Assembly (NCBI RefSeq): GCF_022201045.2
Contig: NC_068556.1
Location: 21,619,501 to 21,683,500, forward strand
Direction: 5' to 3'
DNA from: Citrus sinensis
Lineage: Eukaryota > Streptophyta > Magnoliopsida > Sapindales > Rutaceae
Length of the DNA stretch: 64,000 nt
The notes under the pieces were generated by a model. That model saw nothing but the letters and a program-made list of their open reading frames with translations. It did no database searches and was not told where the DNA came from. The translations under genes were made by a program, and so were the position numbers. Each line of letters opens with the position of its first letter. Positions within the stretch are counted from its first letter, which is position 1. Positions 1-11,520 of this stretch are shown piece by piece.

Positions 1-3000
1 ACGCAAAGGTTGTGAGACGAAGAGGAAGAGCAGGTAATTTGGGATTGCCGTTGTTTTTGCCTTAACTAAGTCAAAACAACGTCGTTTTAGTGAGATTGAA
101 AACAAAAATAAAAATAAAAATTGAAACGGCTCGGGGTAAGTAGCATTTTCCTTTTAATATTGCTATGTTGCTGCCTCTTACTAATGATAATTGATGTCCT
201 CAAAGAGTCATATTCAGTGACAGGGGAAGTCTCGAATTGCCGATATTAATTCCTATACCATGAAAGAAAGTTAGTGGCGGATCCTATGCAAATAGGGGGC
301 TATATATTATTTTAGGATAATTCTGTGGGCTTTTATCTGACTTATATACATAAGTTATTCTTAAATGTCCTCTAAACTATCATTTTCATTTATTTCTTCT
401 AATTTTCTCAAACTTTTTGTATCTTTTTATATCCATAAAAATATCAACCTTGATGGCTACGTGACATCGGGATCAATCGTTGCTAAAAAAGTCTCCATGG
501 ATTAAAAATAAAAGAGTGAAATACATTTTTTTTTCCTTAATCCAACAAACAATTTATTCTAATACAAACTTAAAATCAAACTCCCAACATGAGTACTCCA
601 AATTATAAATAAGTCAAATCGACACGTTTCAACTTATTTCATCAAGAGAATTAAATCGTAGTGACGTAGTGTTGTACAATTCAGTCAACTCATATCAAGT
701 GCTTGGTCCAATGGAATTTACACTATTAATTGTCCCAATTAATTAATTTTTCCACCAAAATACAAATCAGCCAACTCGACGGTCACAAAATCCTTCGTCA
801 GTTTCCTTCTGATTAACAAAAATAATAATAATCTAACCTGGTCACAGTCAAAACACAGTGGGATCGTCCATTAATAACAGCTAACTATATATGTACTGTA
901 TAAATAGCTGAATAATAAACAATGGCAGCATTTTTTAGAGAAACAGACGACAATATTCATGTTAACAGCTTGGCTTTCGCGTAAAACCAGAGACCTAACC
1001 CTAATCCTCTGTGTAATTTAATCCAAATTGGCTCATAATCATACTGAATGGTCTCCCCACCCCAGCTCACTTATTTAGTTTTAGGCTTTTAGTGAAGCCA
1101 CTCTTGCGTTTTGCAAATTTTGCACCGGAGTCTTTTCAGGGTCAATCGCTATTTCCCAAAAAACAACAAAAATTTTGTAGGCTCCATTTTGCTGAAAAGG
1201 TCGCTTGATCAGATGGGCCATATCAATTAGGGCACTTACTTTTGCTTCTTGTCCTTTTTGATCCATTTGCTCTGGTCTTCATAACTCCAGTAACACTAGC
1301 TGTAAATTGACCGTGCGAGTAGTTTTAATTCCTCATGTCCCACTTGTTTCAGACTTTCAGTGCATGCAAACAAAATTGAACATAAAGTGAAAAAAATACC
1401 ATTTTTTTTCCTTATAATTTTAGACTAATCTCAAGTACATCTCGGTGGTTTTGACCGAGCATGAAATGTAGGTAAACTCTGGAAGCTAAAAAGTTAGTTA
1501 AAAATCATGAATTCATCAACAATTCAATCTCCCCTTCAAATTTGTGAAAAACTTAAAGACATTTATAATCTGTCGCATTAAACAAATTAATCGATGATAT
1601 CTATATTTAATTCTAAAATATTGAAAGAATAACTTAGGTGTGGTGCTTTTAAAAAGAGAAAAATGAAATGAGAAAGTTTTAGGTAAGACAGTCTCAACGA
1701 GACCATCTAATAAAATTATGCTATATGTTTCAAATTTTTTTGTCATTACCATAATCGCGATCATAATAGGTTAATTTTAAACTGACTATTTATGTTGCAA
1801 TAGGACCATAAATAAGTTTTAGGTTTGGAAGGCTCTGAAGCCCTAAATTTAGGGAGAAAAAAAAAATAGATAAGAAAAGATATGAATCTTAATTGAAATT
1901 TAGCTCAATTTTGTATGAATTTTATATTTTGACCCATCAATTTTACATTTTTCAATTGTGGTCTCTCATGGTCTGTAATTTCTCTGTTACCGTCCCTGTT
2001 AAACCAAAATCGAAGTTCCACGCCGAGCAACTGGCAAGGCTTTTCTTGGACATGCTGAGGAGTAACGTGATTCACGTGTCTCATCTAATACTTTCACAGA
2101 ATCAATTAAACATTTATAATTTACGGCTTTTGTCATAAAAAATTAGAAGAAAAAGAGGCAAAAAAGGAATCCATACATAACAAAAGCAGTAGACAAAAAC
2201 AGAGCGAACATGATTAGTTAAGATGAATTTCCTTAATGCTGATTTTTCAGAGCAAATCAAGATTGAAGTTAATTGAAGTTAATTTTGGTTAGAATCTCAC
2301 AGTCACATGTTCGGTTTTGTTGTTTATTGATCAGTTAGCTCCCTGTCGAAACTTTAACCCTATTGTCTCCTTCACTCAATTAGAAGACAGAAGAGAGCCA
2401 ACAAGGACCACAGCAAAATGACCAATATTACAATCTTATGAATTCGCACATTTTAGTTTATTTTAAACCCAGATGTATTTATATAGTATTTAATTTTATT
2501 AGCTGTCTGGATTTAGTTATAGGTGCCCAAATCTTAATTGAAGCTTTTTAAAGAACTGGGCATGATATCTGCCGCTTGAAATCTTTTTCAGAATTGACAA
2601 GAAAACCCTTCATGCCTTGGGAAAATTAGAGAGTGTGCCGGTAATTGCAAAGCTATATCAAAGGGTGTATCGGTCAGAGAAATTGCATTGTGCATATCTA
2701 TGATTAAGCCGTCACATGGCTAGAAATTACTCTCATGTGACCACATGCGTGGGACTCCTCCCATGTTATGAACCTAACCTGCATCCAAATATGGATTATG
2801 GAGTCAAACTAACAAAGCTTTTCTCTCTTGACTGATCCCAAATTCAGCACTTAAATTAATTACCCTCAGCTTCAAAAGATAATCTAAAGTTCAAATTTCA
2901 TTATACTAAATTACTTTTGCAGCGGTAAAGCCCACTACTCATCATGCACACTCCTGAATTTGCGTTTTGTTTTATTTTTGCAATAGAGTTTTTAATTATA

Positions 3001-3883
3001 ATTTCATTTAAAATATTTGGCCTCAAAATGAGTAGTGTCTATCTCTTAATACTTTTTTTTAAAAAAAAAGATCAACAACAAAATCTTACACAAGCAGAAG
3101 GCTCAAAATACCTACGTGCGTGGATTAACAAAAATAGTGATTTATTATTGTCCAAAACCTCATTTATAAATCTCATTCATACTTTTTTTTTCTTTTAAAA
3201 GGTTAGGGGATAGACAAGTTCAAATATATTTTTAACCCTCTAACTATCCATAAGAATCGAACATGGGTTCTAATAGAGACTATAATTGTACTGCAACCAT
3301 CCCAACCACACCCTTGGGGGCCATTCATACTTGTTAAGATAATAGGGGCAAAAAATTAAAACTAAGTTTATCGATTATCAGTATACTAAGTAGGGAGCGA
3401 GTACCATCAAATTCAATTAAATTTGGGGGGTTTTTATACTAAAAATTTGACATACATTATTTAATGTTGAAATTCTTTCTTTTTTTTTTTTTGGGTGGAG
3501 AGAACACGTTTTCCTTTCTAAATTTGAATTATGTGATTTATTTATTTATTTTTTTTCATTTACCTTGAAATACTACAGTGAAAGCATAAAGGTGTCTTGT
3601 ACTATAGGCCGAGTTGCTAAATGATAGAAAGCCATCATTTAGAATCGCATGCAAAACTTTTTTAAGGTTAAAAAAAGATAAAAAGTTTATTGTCATTTAG
3701 TTCCCAAGGTGTCCATGTGATGTTCCCATATAGTAAAACACACCCTTAACTCAGTTGTTTCGCCTTCACCAGACCACTTAAATTTTTAATAATCTCTCAC
3801 CGTCCAAAAACATTTTACTAACAATTGCAAGACATAGTGATTAAAGTTTCTACAAACTAATAATAAGACCTCCCCTTTCCCTT
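1..3883. other. Intergenic, AT-rich, no supported gene
   Basis: I see no coding region with recognisable family features here. Short open frames exist, for example a 61-codon frame on the minus strand at 1081-1266 and an 84-codon frame at 2944-3198, but they lack codon structure or motifs I can name. The first 150 bases are purine-rich and could be the edge of a gene lying to the left, which cannot be judged from this window. Confidence 0.5.
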
Positions 3884-3889
3884 TATAAA
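3884..3889 (+). promoter_or_regulatory. TATA box of the kinase-regulator-like gene
   Basis: TATAAA sits in a pyrimidine-rich stretch 144 bases upstream of the ATG at 4028. This implies a transcription start near 3915 and a leader of about 110 bases that is rich in C and A. Position and context are typical for a plant core promoter; no transcript evidence is available. Confidence 0.6.
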
Positions 3890-4027
3890 CCACCACTATC
3901 TCATGCATTTCTCATACACCCCACCCCACTGCTAGCTCACTACCAAAAAACCAAAACCAAATCGCTCTTCATTAATATCCCTTCAAAAATCCCACAAAAA
4001 GGAAAAAAAAAAAGAAGGAAAATCAAT

Positions 4028-4843
4028 ATGGTTTCTGTAGAAATTGCTCAAGCTGCTCAACCAGCCAATAGATCTATTATTAATGAGCAACCCACAAGTC
4101 CTAGAATTTCGTTTTCAGCTGATTTTCTTGATGAGAGCAACTTCATTTCCATTACTCCTCAGTCACAGCAACATTCACATCAAGGCCAAAAAGATCAAGA
4201 AAAGGCGAGGCTGCAGGAAAAGGGAGGAAGAAATATCGCTGCAGATCCTTTTGAGTTCCTTTCCAACACCAGTGATGTGAGTAGCCACAACATGTTAAGT
4301 GCTGATGAGCTTTTCTTTGAAGGGAAGCTTCTACCCTTCTGGCAAATGCAGCATTCTTTAGAGAAGCTCAACAAAATCAGCCTCAAAACAAAAGACTGTG
4401 AAAAGGAAGAAGACGAAGAAGAGGCTATTCATATTAACAATGATAACCATAATCAAAACAAGGAAGCTGCTGCTACAGAGGCAAGAGTAAGCTGGTTTGT
4501 TGATGATGACCCATCACCAAGGCCACCAAAGTGCACCGTTTTATGGAAAGAGTTGCTTAGGTTAAAGAAGCAACGTGCTTCTTCATTGTCACCTTCTTCT
4601 TCTTCATCTTCAACATCATCTTCTTCAAGCTCCTTAGCTGATATCGTGACCAAAGAAGATGGGAAAGAGGGTCCCGGGAATAGAGATAATAAGCATGTTA
4701 AGAGAATTAAAAAGGGATTAGAGAGAACAAGATCAGCGAGTATTAGAATTAGGCCAATGGTAAACGTGCCCATTTGCACGGCAGTGAAGAGCTCTGCAAT
4801 GCCACCTCTGTTTCCTCTTAAGAAAGGAAGATTAGAGATATGA
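4028..4843 (+). CDS. Membrane-associated kinase regulator (MAKR)-like protein, 271 aa
   Basis: This is a single-exon gene. Seen in the protein: an N-terminal motif PRISFSADFLDESNFISI (residues 25-42); PFEFLSNTS (74-82) followed by SADELFFEGKLLPFW (91-105); an acidic run at 125-132; a serine tract at 186-202; and a basic C-terminal region (223-242) leading into IRPMVNVPICT and PPLFPLKKGR. The order of an EFEF-like patch, an ADELF..G.LLP box and a basic Ser/Arg-rich tail is that of the plant MAKR/BKI1-related family. Those proteins bind the plasma membrane through basic patches and regulate receptor-like kinases such as the brassinosteroid receptor. Membrane association here is inferred from the basic cluster; there is no signal peptide or membrane helix. 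The start is the first ATG after the TATA box and A-rich leader. The exact family member is not resolved. Confidence 0.85.
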   Translation: MVSVEIAQAAQPANRSIINEQPTSPRISFSADFLDESNFISITPQSQQHSHQGQKDQEKARLQEKGGRNIAADPFEFLSNTSDVSSHNMLSADELFFEGKLLPFWQMQHSLEKLNKISLKTKDCEKEEDEEEAIHINNDNHNQNKEAAATEARVSWFVDDDPSPRPPKCTVLWKELLRLKKQRASSLSPSSSSSSTSSSSSSLADIVTKEDGKEGPGNRDNKHVKRIKKGLERTRSASIRIRPMVNVPICTAVKSSAMPPLFPLKKGRLEI

Positions 4844-6874
4844 AGTGAAAATGAAAGTCGTGAAGAATGAGAAATTTATTAGCAGAAAATTCCAATCTTG
4901 ATATGCAGTATTATTGTCTAATATGTTGTATTCATTTCCATTTTCATTTCGTTTCTTCATTTGAAAATTTTACAAATTTTCGCTGTTCCTTTGCTTAGTA
5001 GATTAATGTTGATAATGTTGGATCTGAGATGTATTACAATGTACATTCTGACATTTAAAAATGTTATTGGTCGGTATTAACATTTCTTTTTCTAGCTTCC
5101 TTACCGTATTACAGAAAATGAAAATTTCACCCTTCATGATTTTTCCACCACTTGGGTCTCTTACAAATTAGCATACAAACCGAGTTGGATAAATATCCTA
5201 CATATTTTGTCATGCATGTATTGTTTGAATGTCAAATTTATCATCCCAAAATATTCTTTCTCTGTTAGCGTTTTAATGCTCCTCCCGAAGGATGAAAGTG
5301 TCATTCTTACGACTTACTAGTGTGATTTTGAAAGAGCTTTGTCTTTGGCTGTGAAGGATAGGAGATAGTAAGTAGGAAGTGAGCAGTCATGGCACATGCA
5401 GGATGCAGGGATTCTGAACTAAGGGGTCCTACGAAAGGGATCGACTAAGAGCCAGAGGAATCAGATTCAATGGCTTTAGTAGCTTTGCACCAATGAATGT
5501 TGAACTATTTTGGGTAAAGGAGCAAGGTCTGGTACACCATATGCTCTGATTCTCCGTTATAAATCAGAAAGGATGTTATCTTCTGCCAAAATGGAAGCGG
5601 TGAAAAGGAAATAAGTGGGCTATGATGCTTCTGTAAATCTGACTATACAGTATAACTATAATCTACATGAAGTTGAATTTATTTCTTTATTCAATCTTTA
5701 AGAAGCTTGCCCAGACAAATCCAGACCCACATGGATGATGGTTCTGGTGAATTCAATAGGGATCCTTGCGTTAATGGTTGTAAGAGAGAATAAAAATTTG
5801 AATGGGGATGGGCATTTTTGCCCAAATCGATTCGGTTCACGATGAGGTGAAAAGGGTTTTTTGGTTCGAGTCTTCAAAGAAAATGAACCAATAGTTGTGT
5901 TGGCATGCTAGTATTTGTTCAAAATTTTCCGAACTCAGAATCGCCCATCCCTATATTACAGCTCAAGATCTCATTTATATCTCAAATGTGGTGACTTGAC
6001 AACTCAACTATGGCTTGCAATCAATTAATGTCAACTTTTAGAGAGATACTGATTGATTAGAAGTTCAAATTTTGATAAATTAACATGAGTTTTCGTTTCT
6101 TGTTCAAGCAAGAATAAAAGATTAAGCGCTTCAGAGGAGTACATGCCACGAAAGAAGTCCTAATTATAGAATTTATTTATAAATATTAATTGTAATAACT
6201 ACAGTCTTGTATAACAGTATTAAGAAAAAAAGAATAAAAGATTAAGCTCCCAAGAGATCACTTAAAGAAAAAGCATATTTAGATGGACACTGCTAAACAA
6301 AGAGAAATAAATAATTTTAAATGTCTGCTATGTCAATCATAAATTAGTAGCTAAGCTATCGGCCAAATGGCAGCAGAAGAAATTAAAAAAAAAAAAAAAA
6401 AAAAAAGCCTATTTGCATTCAAAGTATGAAGTCAAAGACAATGAGAACAAAAACCAACCACATCATAGTATGTGTACAGCGATAGTCGGAACATAGACAT
6501 TACAATAATGCACATACATAAGATAAAAGCATATTTTCACATGGACAATTGTGAAATAAAATCTGAATACTAGATCAAGCTAATGCTTGGTAAACAAAAA
6601 GAATTAGACTACATATGGACAAAAAGAATACAATTATGAAGGCTACAAACTGAATTTGGGAGATTATAAATGGTCAAACTAGGCAAGACGGAGCATTTGA
6701 ACTATCAATTCCATGTTTAGATATCAGATTATAGTGAAGCTTTCAGCAAAATTTTCAGAACCACATATAATGCCTGGGCTCTTTGCGGAGTAGTTAATAT
6801 TCACACAAATGGTTGAAATCAAGTTTCATGATAAATACAGCAGTGTCCATTTACCGTCGAGAGTAATGATTTGC
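4844..6874. other. Spacer between convergent genes, with a short hAT-like inverted-repeat fragment
   Basis: This is the shared 3' side of the kinase-regulator-like gene and the malectin/LRR gene. No coding region is visible. At about 5803-5955 a small inverted repeat begins with GGGGATGGGC and ends with GCCCATCCCTA. That resembles the ends of short non-autonomous hAT elements, but I could not find a matching 8-bp target duplication. A 22-base poly-A run lies near 6387. Confidence 0.4.
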
Positions 6875-9800
6875 TCAAGAAGGTGGTGGAGAGGAAAGCT
6901 GATTCCCAGGAGAAGTCCTAGTAAGTAGATTAAACCAATTAGCTTAAACTGGTGATCACAAAGATGTGAGGATTATGACCTGTAGATACGAAACTTACTT
7001 AAGGTTCAATCCAGGTTTGATAAGGCTACTTGGAATTTGACCGGTCAGATTATTGTTTTGTAAGAATCTGAAAGGCAAAAGAAACTAGGTTAGGTACATG
7101 AAGAACCAATTGACACTTTCCACATAGGCAAAACAGTAATAATAATCCAAAGGGTACAGAACAAAATGTCTAAATCTGTTGTCATGTACCGTATTGTCTG
7201 AAGCATACTCAAAACAGAACAAAACAATGACATGGATATATAGCAAAAATGAGAATATATTTACATATCTATCACCAAATTTAAATTCTTTTGAGGGAAA
7301 GTTCAGATTTTGCATATAAAAGCATTTGCAAGATTCAACAATTACCAAAGTGGAAAATAATTGACTTTTGTTGATTGTTGAATAAAAGAGCAAAAACTCG
7401 ATACAGATCTAACATCTGTGTTTGACAAGATCACTCCATCTTATAATGAATCACAGAACATGGGATATACCAAATGATGGCTATTCTACACCAATACATA
7501 AAACTTGTACTTGGCAGAATTTTGCAATTTCTATATGTTATTAACGGCTCCATAAAATCCTAAAGATACCAACCAGTTGTTGAGATTCTGCTTATCAAAC
7601 ATTTCTTTTAAAAAATAATCTTATAATTATTGTTCTCAAGCTAATCTTACCAGAAATGTTTGTTATATCAAATATAAGGGTCCAAACCATGGTGAAGTTT
7701 AGCATGATACAAATAAGAAATTTTATACAATAAGTATATATATACTATGAAGTTATTAAACATGTAACAAAGTTCCCTAATTGATTATGAAACAATCTAA
7801 GAAAATGTAGAGGACAAGATATTCTACATTCTAATCAAATGAAGAAAACATGTGAGATTCAGCAAGGGATCATCAATCTTTAAATCATTTGAATTTCCAG
7901 CAGGAATTACAATGTCAGTTCTTTTCTCTGCTGGTATTTTCTTGACATTACAAGCCAGCTGAAACAAATATCCATGAGATCTTGCCAGGATGCTAGTCCA
8001 TTTAGGTTTCTAAAATACCTAATTATAAATGATTAATAGTAGCACTAGGATTAAACCAAGTTTCAGCAAGCAACTCTTCGACTGGCTAGGGCCTTAGATA
8101 CAGCACTTGAGGATTCATTCTCATCACTCTCAATAAAACACTTATTCTGTTATCTATTTTATCAGCAATATGGACATAGATGCTTCTACATACACTGTGT
8201 GGAGCACTGACAATGAGCACCATATTACTTGTAATTTTGCATGTTTGCCAGTAATGCTGATAGACTGTCCACTGGATAAGGAAATGACAGAAATGCAAAA
8301 ATCAACTACAATAATGGCTTGTACGAAATCAAGGCTTGGATGTATAGGTGAATGTATCTTCTTCATTCTGCCTAAACAGTTGTACAAAAAGTTGTAAAAG
8401 GGCAGGTACAAGTGATGTGACAACAAGAGTAGTAGATCTGTCTAAGTAATCTCTTGCATCAGAGGCTTATCCTGCAAATTGCGAAGAGTTTATCACATCT
8501 GTAAAATTGCAGTGGTTCTAAACTCTAATCGAGCCTTGGTATGGTTGTGGGAACCAATCCCTGATTTAGAGAAATCTCAGCTTAGCTGTAAATCCACTTA
8601 CTAATTACTTCAATTCAAAAACACTGCTTGGGAGTTTTATTGATTCAGAGAAAAGCAACAAACAAGAAGCAACCCATAGAAGAAAGACTAAAGTAAGGTT
8701 CATATGTAGTTTGGGTCGAGCCATTATCACTGGCATTCAATGATAGGGAAAGGGAAAAGCCATGCATAATATGTTATAAGAGTGCGACTTACAGTTCACG
8801 CAAACTTTGAATCTTTCCTAGGGACAAAGGAATCTCTCCACTGAATTGATTGTCTTCCAAATGCCTTTACATGGAAAACAACAAAAAATCAGAGAAAAGG
8901 AACTGAATCCCCCGCGACAACAGAAAAAGATATATTAGGGTTCTAGATAATTAATTAGTACAAACTAACAATAGGCAGAAATATTTAACAATGAACAAGT
9001 AGAAATAAAGTACTTTTTCCAAAATTAAAAAAAAAAAAAAAGAAAAAACTATAGGTTTAACAAATTTTACGTTGCTAGATACGATAGCACTGTATATGGG
9101 GGGTTCATGATAATGGTCCATGTCCAACCATATGACCTACTTTAAGCACAACAAGAAATGTTTGACAGAAAAACATAAGAGAAAAAAACTTACAGTGTCT
9201 CCAGCCTCATTAACGAACTGAGATCAGGTATTGTTCCAGACAGGTTATTGTTTCCAAGCCAGCTGTCAAGGGGATGAACATATGAATCAGCATATAATTA
9301 TTCCTATATTCCATTAACCAGAAATTTAATTCGACAACTTACATGCCACTTAATGCTGTCAATCTAGAAATGTTGGATGGCAATGATCCTGAGAGGCCCA
9401 TATTTGTCAAATTTCTGAAAATAATAGTAGGATTTTAGAGAAGCAGATATGAAAATGCATAGACAATAACCAAACTGTCATATCTAGTCCCAACTCACAA
9501 TGTAACTATGCGAATCCGGCGATCGTAGGTGCATGTAATTCCAGTCCATGAATAACCATGGGGCAAACAAGGATCACCACTCCAATCAAGTGGAGGGTTC
9601 TGAAGACTGTTTCTTAATGTTTCCAATGCTATTACTGCAACAAGAAATGAAGGACCATATAATGATACTATCACTGCAAATGACAGATTCCATCATGTCA
9701 TAATAAACATTTAGCTACCCCATCATTTTGAGGCTGAAAGGTCTTTATCCATCTGAAATGAGACAATTCTATTAAATGATGAGAATGTGCTCAAATATTC

Positions 9801-11442
9801 AGAACACTAAGTTGAAATTTCTCCGTTAGATGAGCCAATAGCCATACCTAAATGATCAGGCTTGGTCATATGCAAGTCAGTATAACCAATGGGATGAAGA
9901 GTATATGATTATAAGTTGCATAACAAATAACTTCTTTGCTTTCTTTTTTTCCCTCAATCACATCTATTCATCTTCTATTATTTTGTTTAAGAACGACAGA
10001 TACTTAGAGAAAAATGAGAGTTCAACAGGGGCAACAAAAGTAATTTTCACTTGTCTCAGTAAAAAGTTCAGAGATTGTTAGTAAGCATACCATCTCTAGT
10101 GAGAGTTCTTCCTCCAAGTTCCAACACTTGGAAAATCTCTCCACCATTGATCAAAGGACCTTTGTTTGAACCAGGAGCAGGATTCAAAGTGATATTTGTA
10201 GCACCAGAAAGAGGCCAGTGTGTAGCAAAGACAACAACACCATCTGGAGTCACATTCAGATTTCTGTGATAGGGTATGCCATTTATAATTATGTCAAACA
10301 CCCTTGTTCCTTCCCGTGAAGATGAAGGATTATCTGCAAAATAAAGAGCAATGTAGTATCTTGAGCTTGACAGAAACACTGGAGGCCAAGTTAACTCCAT
10401 TCGTTCTGCTGGGCGTGTTGCCAATGCTGTCTTAAATATTTTCGAAGGAGGAAGATTCCAGAAACCAGAAACAGATACGTTTAAATTGCCGGGTTCAGGT
10501 TTTTTATTGTCAACTAATGGTTCCCAAAACCGATCAAACGGATCATCAGGATATCTGCAAACGCCAAACTTTCGAAATAAGAGAAAGTGCTTAACCAGGG
10601 AAATTAACCTTCAATATCATTATGTTATGAAGCATATTCAACAAGATGAAGTATTTACAAACAACACAAAGATTAAATTAACGTATAATTAATCATTAGT
10701 ATTAAGAAATTAAAATTCTCACCGAATGTTGTCTGCTCCACTGTATCCAAAACTATGCCTCGCTATCAAGCGGAGTCCAAACTTGCCAAAGTCGGTGCTG
10801 TTATAAACCGATTCTTCAAGAGGCACGAACTCCAGAGCAGAAATAAACGGGTCGGAATCCGTATAATTATTCGACCCGATACACAGACTCATATGCTTCC
10901 CTTGAGCCAAAAACACTCCTTCATAATACGACGCCAAACCATGCACATAATCCACTGTCGTATTGACCTCGCTCCAGAAAGTCCCGTCGACCATCTGGTC
11001 AAAAACCGGCGGAGAATCTCGGCCGTTGACTCCTCCGTAGAAGTACGTGGTCCTCACCAAGTACTTCCCCCCGCGAAATACGGGAACGACGTAACAGAAC
11101 TTTTGGTGCAGTTTGTTCGGAAACGATCGGACGGTTGAGAGCGTAGGTACGGCGACAGCGACCGTCACGTTCTTGGGGGTCCCACCAGTGATGTAGTCGT
11201 TGTCCGGAAGCCATTTCAGTCCGTTGATTGTATAAACGTTAACCGTACCGCAATCAATTAACGTACCTAAAATCAATTTCAGGAAAGAAAAAATTACAAA
11301 TTGTTTTAGAAATTTAAAAATCAATTAATTAAAAACAAATTGTTTTCGGATTAGGAATCGAACACTTACCAGACGGAGATTGAGAGGAAGAGAGGGAGAG
11401 AAGAGAGAGGAGCGAAAGGAGGAGAAGGGAAACGGAGGGCAT
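6875..11442 (-). CDS. Secreted malectin-like domain / leucine-rich-repeat protein, 513 aa
   Basis: There are nine exons on the minus strand: 11442-11370, 11266-10723, 10554-10091, 9634-9499, 9414-9343, 9262-9194, 8864-8793, 7067-6999 and 6917-6875. All junctions are GT-AG and the phases agree, giving 513 codons plus stop. Residues 1-24 are a leucine-rich signal peptide. Residues 25 to about 360 are a malectin-like (di-glucose-binding type) domain beginning LIDCGTVNVY, with WLPDNDYITGG and YPDDPFDRFW. Next comes the linker NPPLDWSGDPCLPHGYSWTG, typical of malectin/LRR proteins. Exons 5-8 (72, 69, 72 and 69 nt) each encode about one LRR, e.g. LGNNNLSGTIPDL and LQNNNLTGQIPSSL. The protein ends SSPPPS with no membrane helix and no kinase. 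Length and tail match the Arabidopsis At3g19230 type as I remember it. It is presumably a cell-wall or apoplastic protein; its ligand is unknown. Intron 7 (1.7 kb) is the longest. Confidence 0.9.
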
Positions 11443-11520
11443 TGTGGAGAGAAGAGATAAGACATGAGAGAGTGAAGAAGAGAGAGCGGTGTCGTAGGTG
11501 TTTGTTTGTTAAAGCTGAAT
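11443..11520 (-). promoter_or_regulatory. CT-rich leader of the malectin/LRR gene with an upstream ATG
   Basis: Read on the minus strand, the sequence before the ATG at 11442 is a CT/TC-rich leader, common in plant 5' UTRs. An additional ATG begins at 11465, 23 bases upstream of and out of frame with the main start. Its reading frame stays open past the main start and into exon 1. If transcription starts above it, this upstream frame could lower translation. The true transcription start is not visible. Confidence 0.4.

Noticed and set aside
1081..1266. Minus-strand 61-codon frame with protein-like composition
   Set aside because: I recognise no family, there is no nearby splice-consistent extension I could defend, and chance frames of this length are common here.
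4453..4779. 108-codon minus-strand frame opposite the kinase-regulator-like gene
   Set aside because: It is the shadow of Ser/Glu/Lys-rich codons in the real gene; it has no motifs or promoter.
8464..8490. Possible extra LRR exon of the malectin/LRR gene after CTTCGCAATTTGCAG
   Set aside because: Using this acceptor brings a stop codon within a few residues; the exon at 7067-6999 continues the LRR consensus in phase.
10755..11138. 127-codon plus-strand frame within the malectin exon
   Set aside because: It is antisense to a well-supported exon and contains no recognisable domain.
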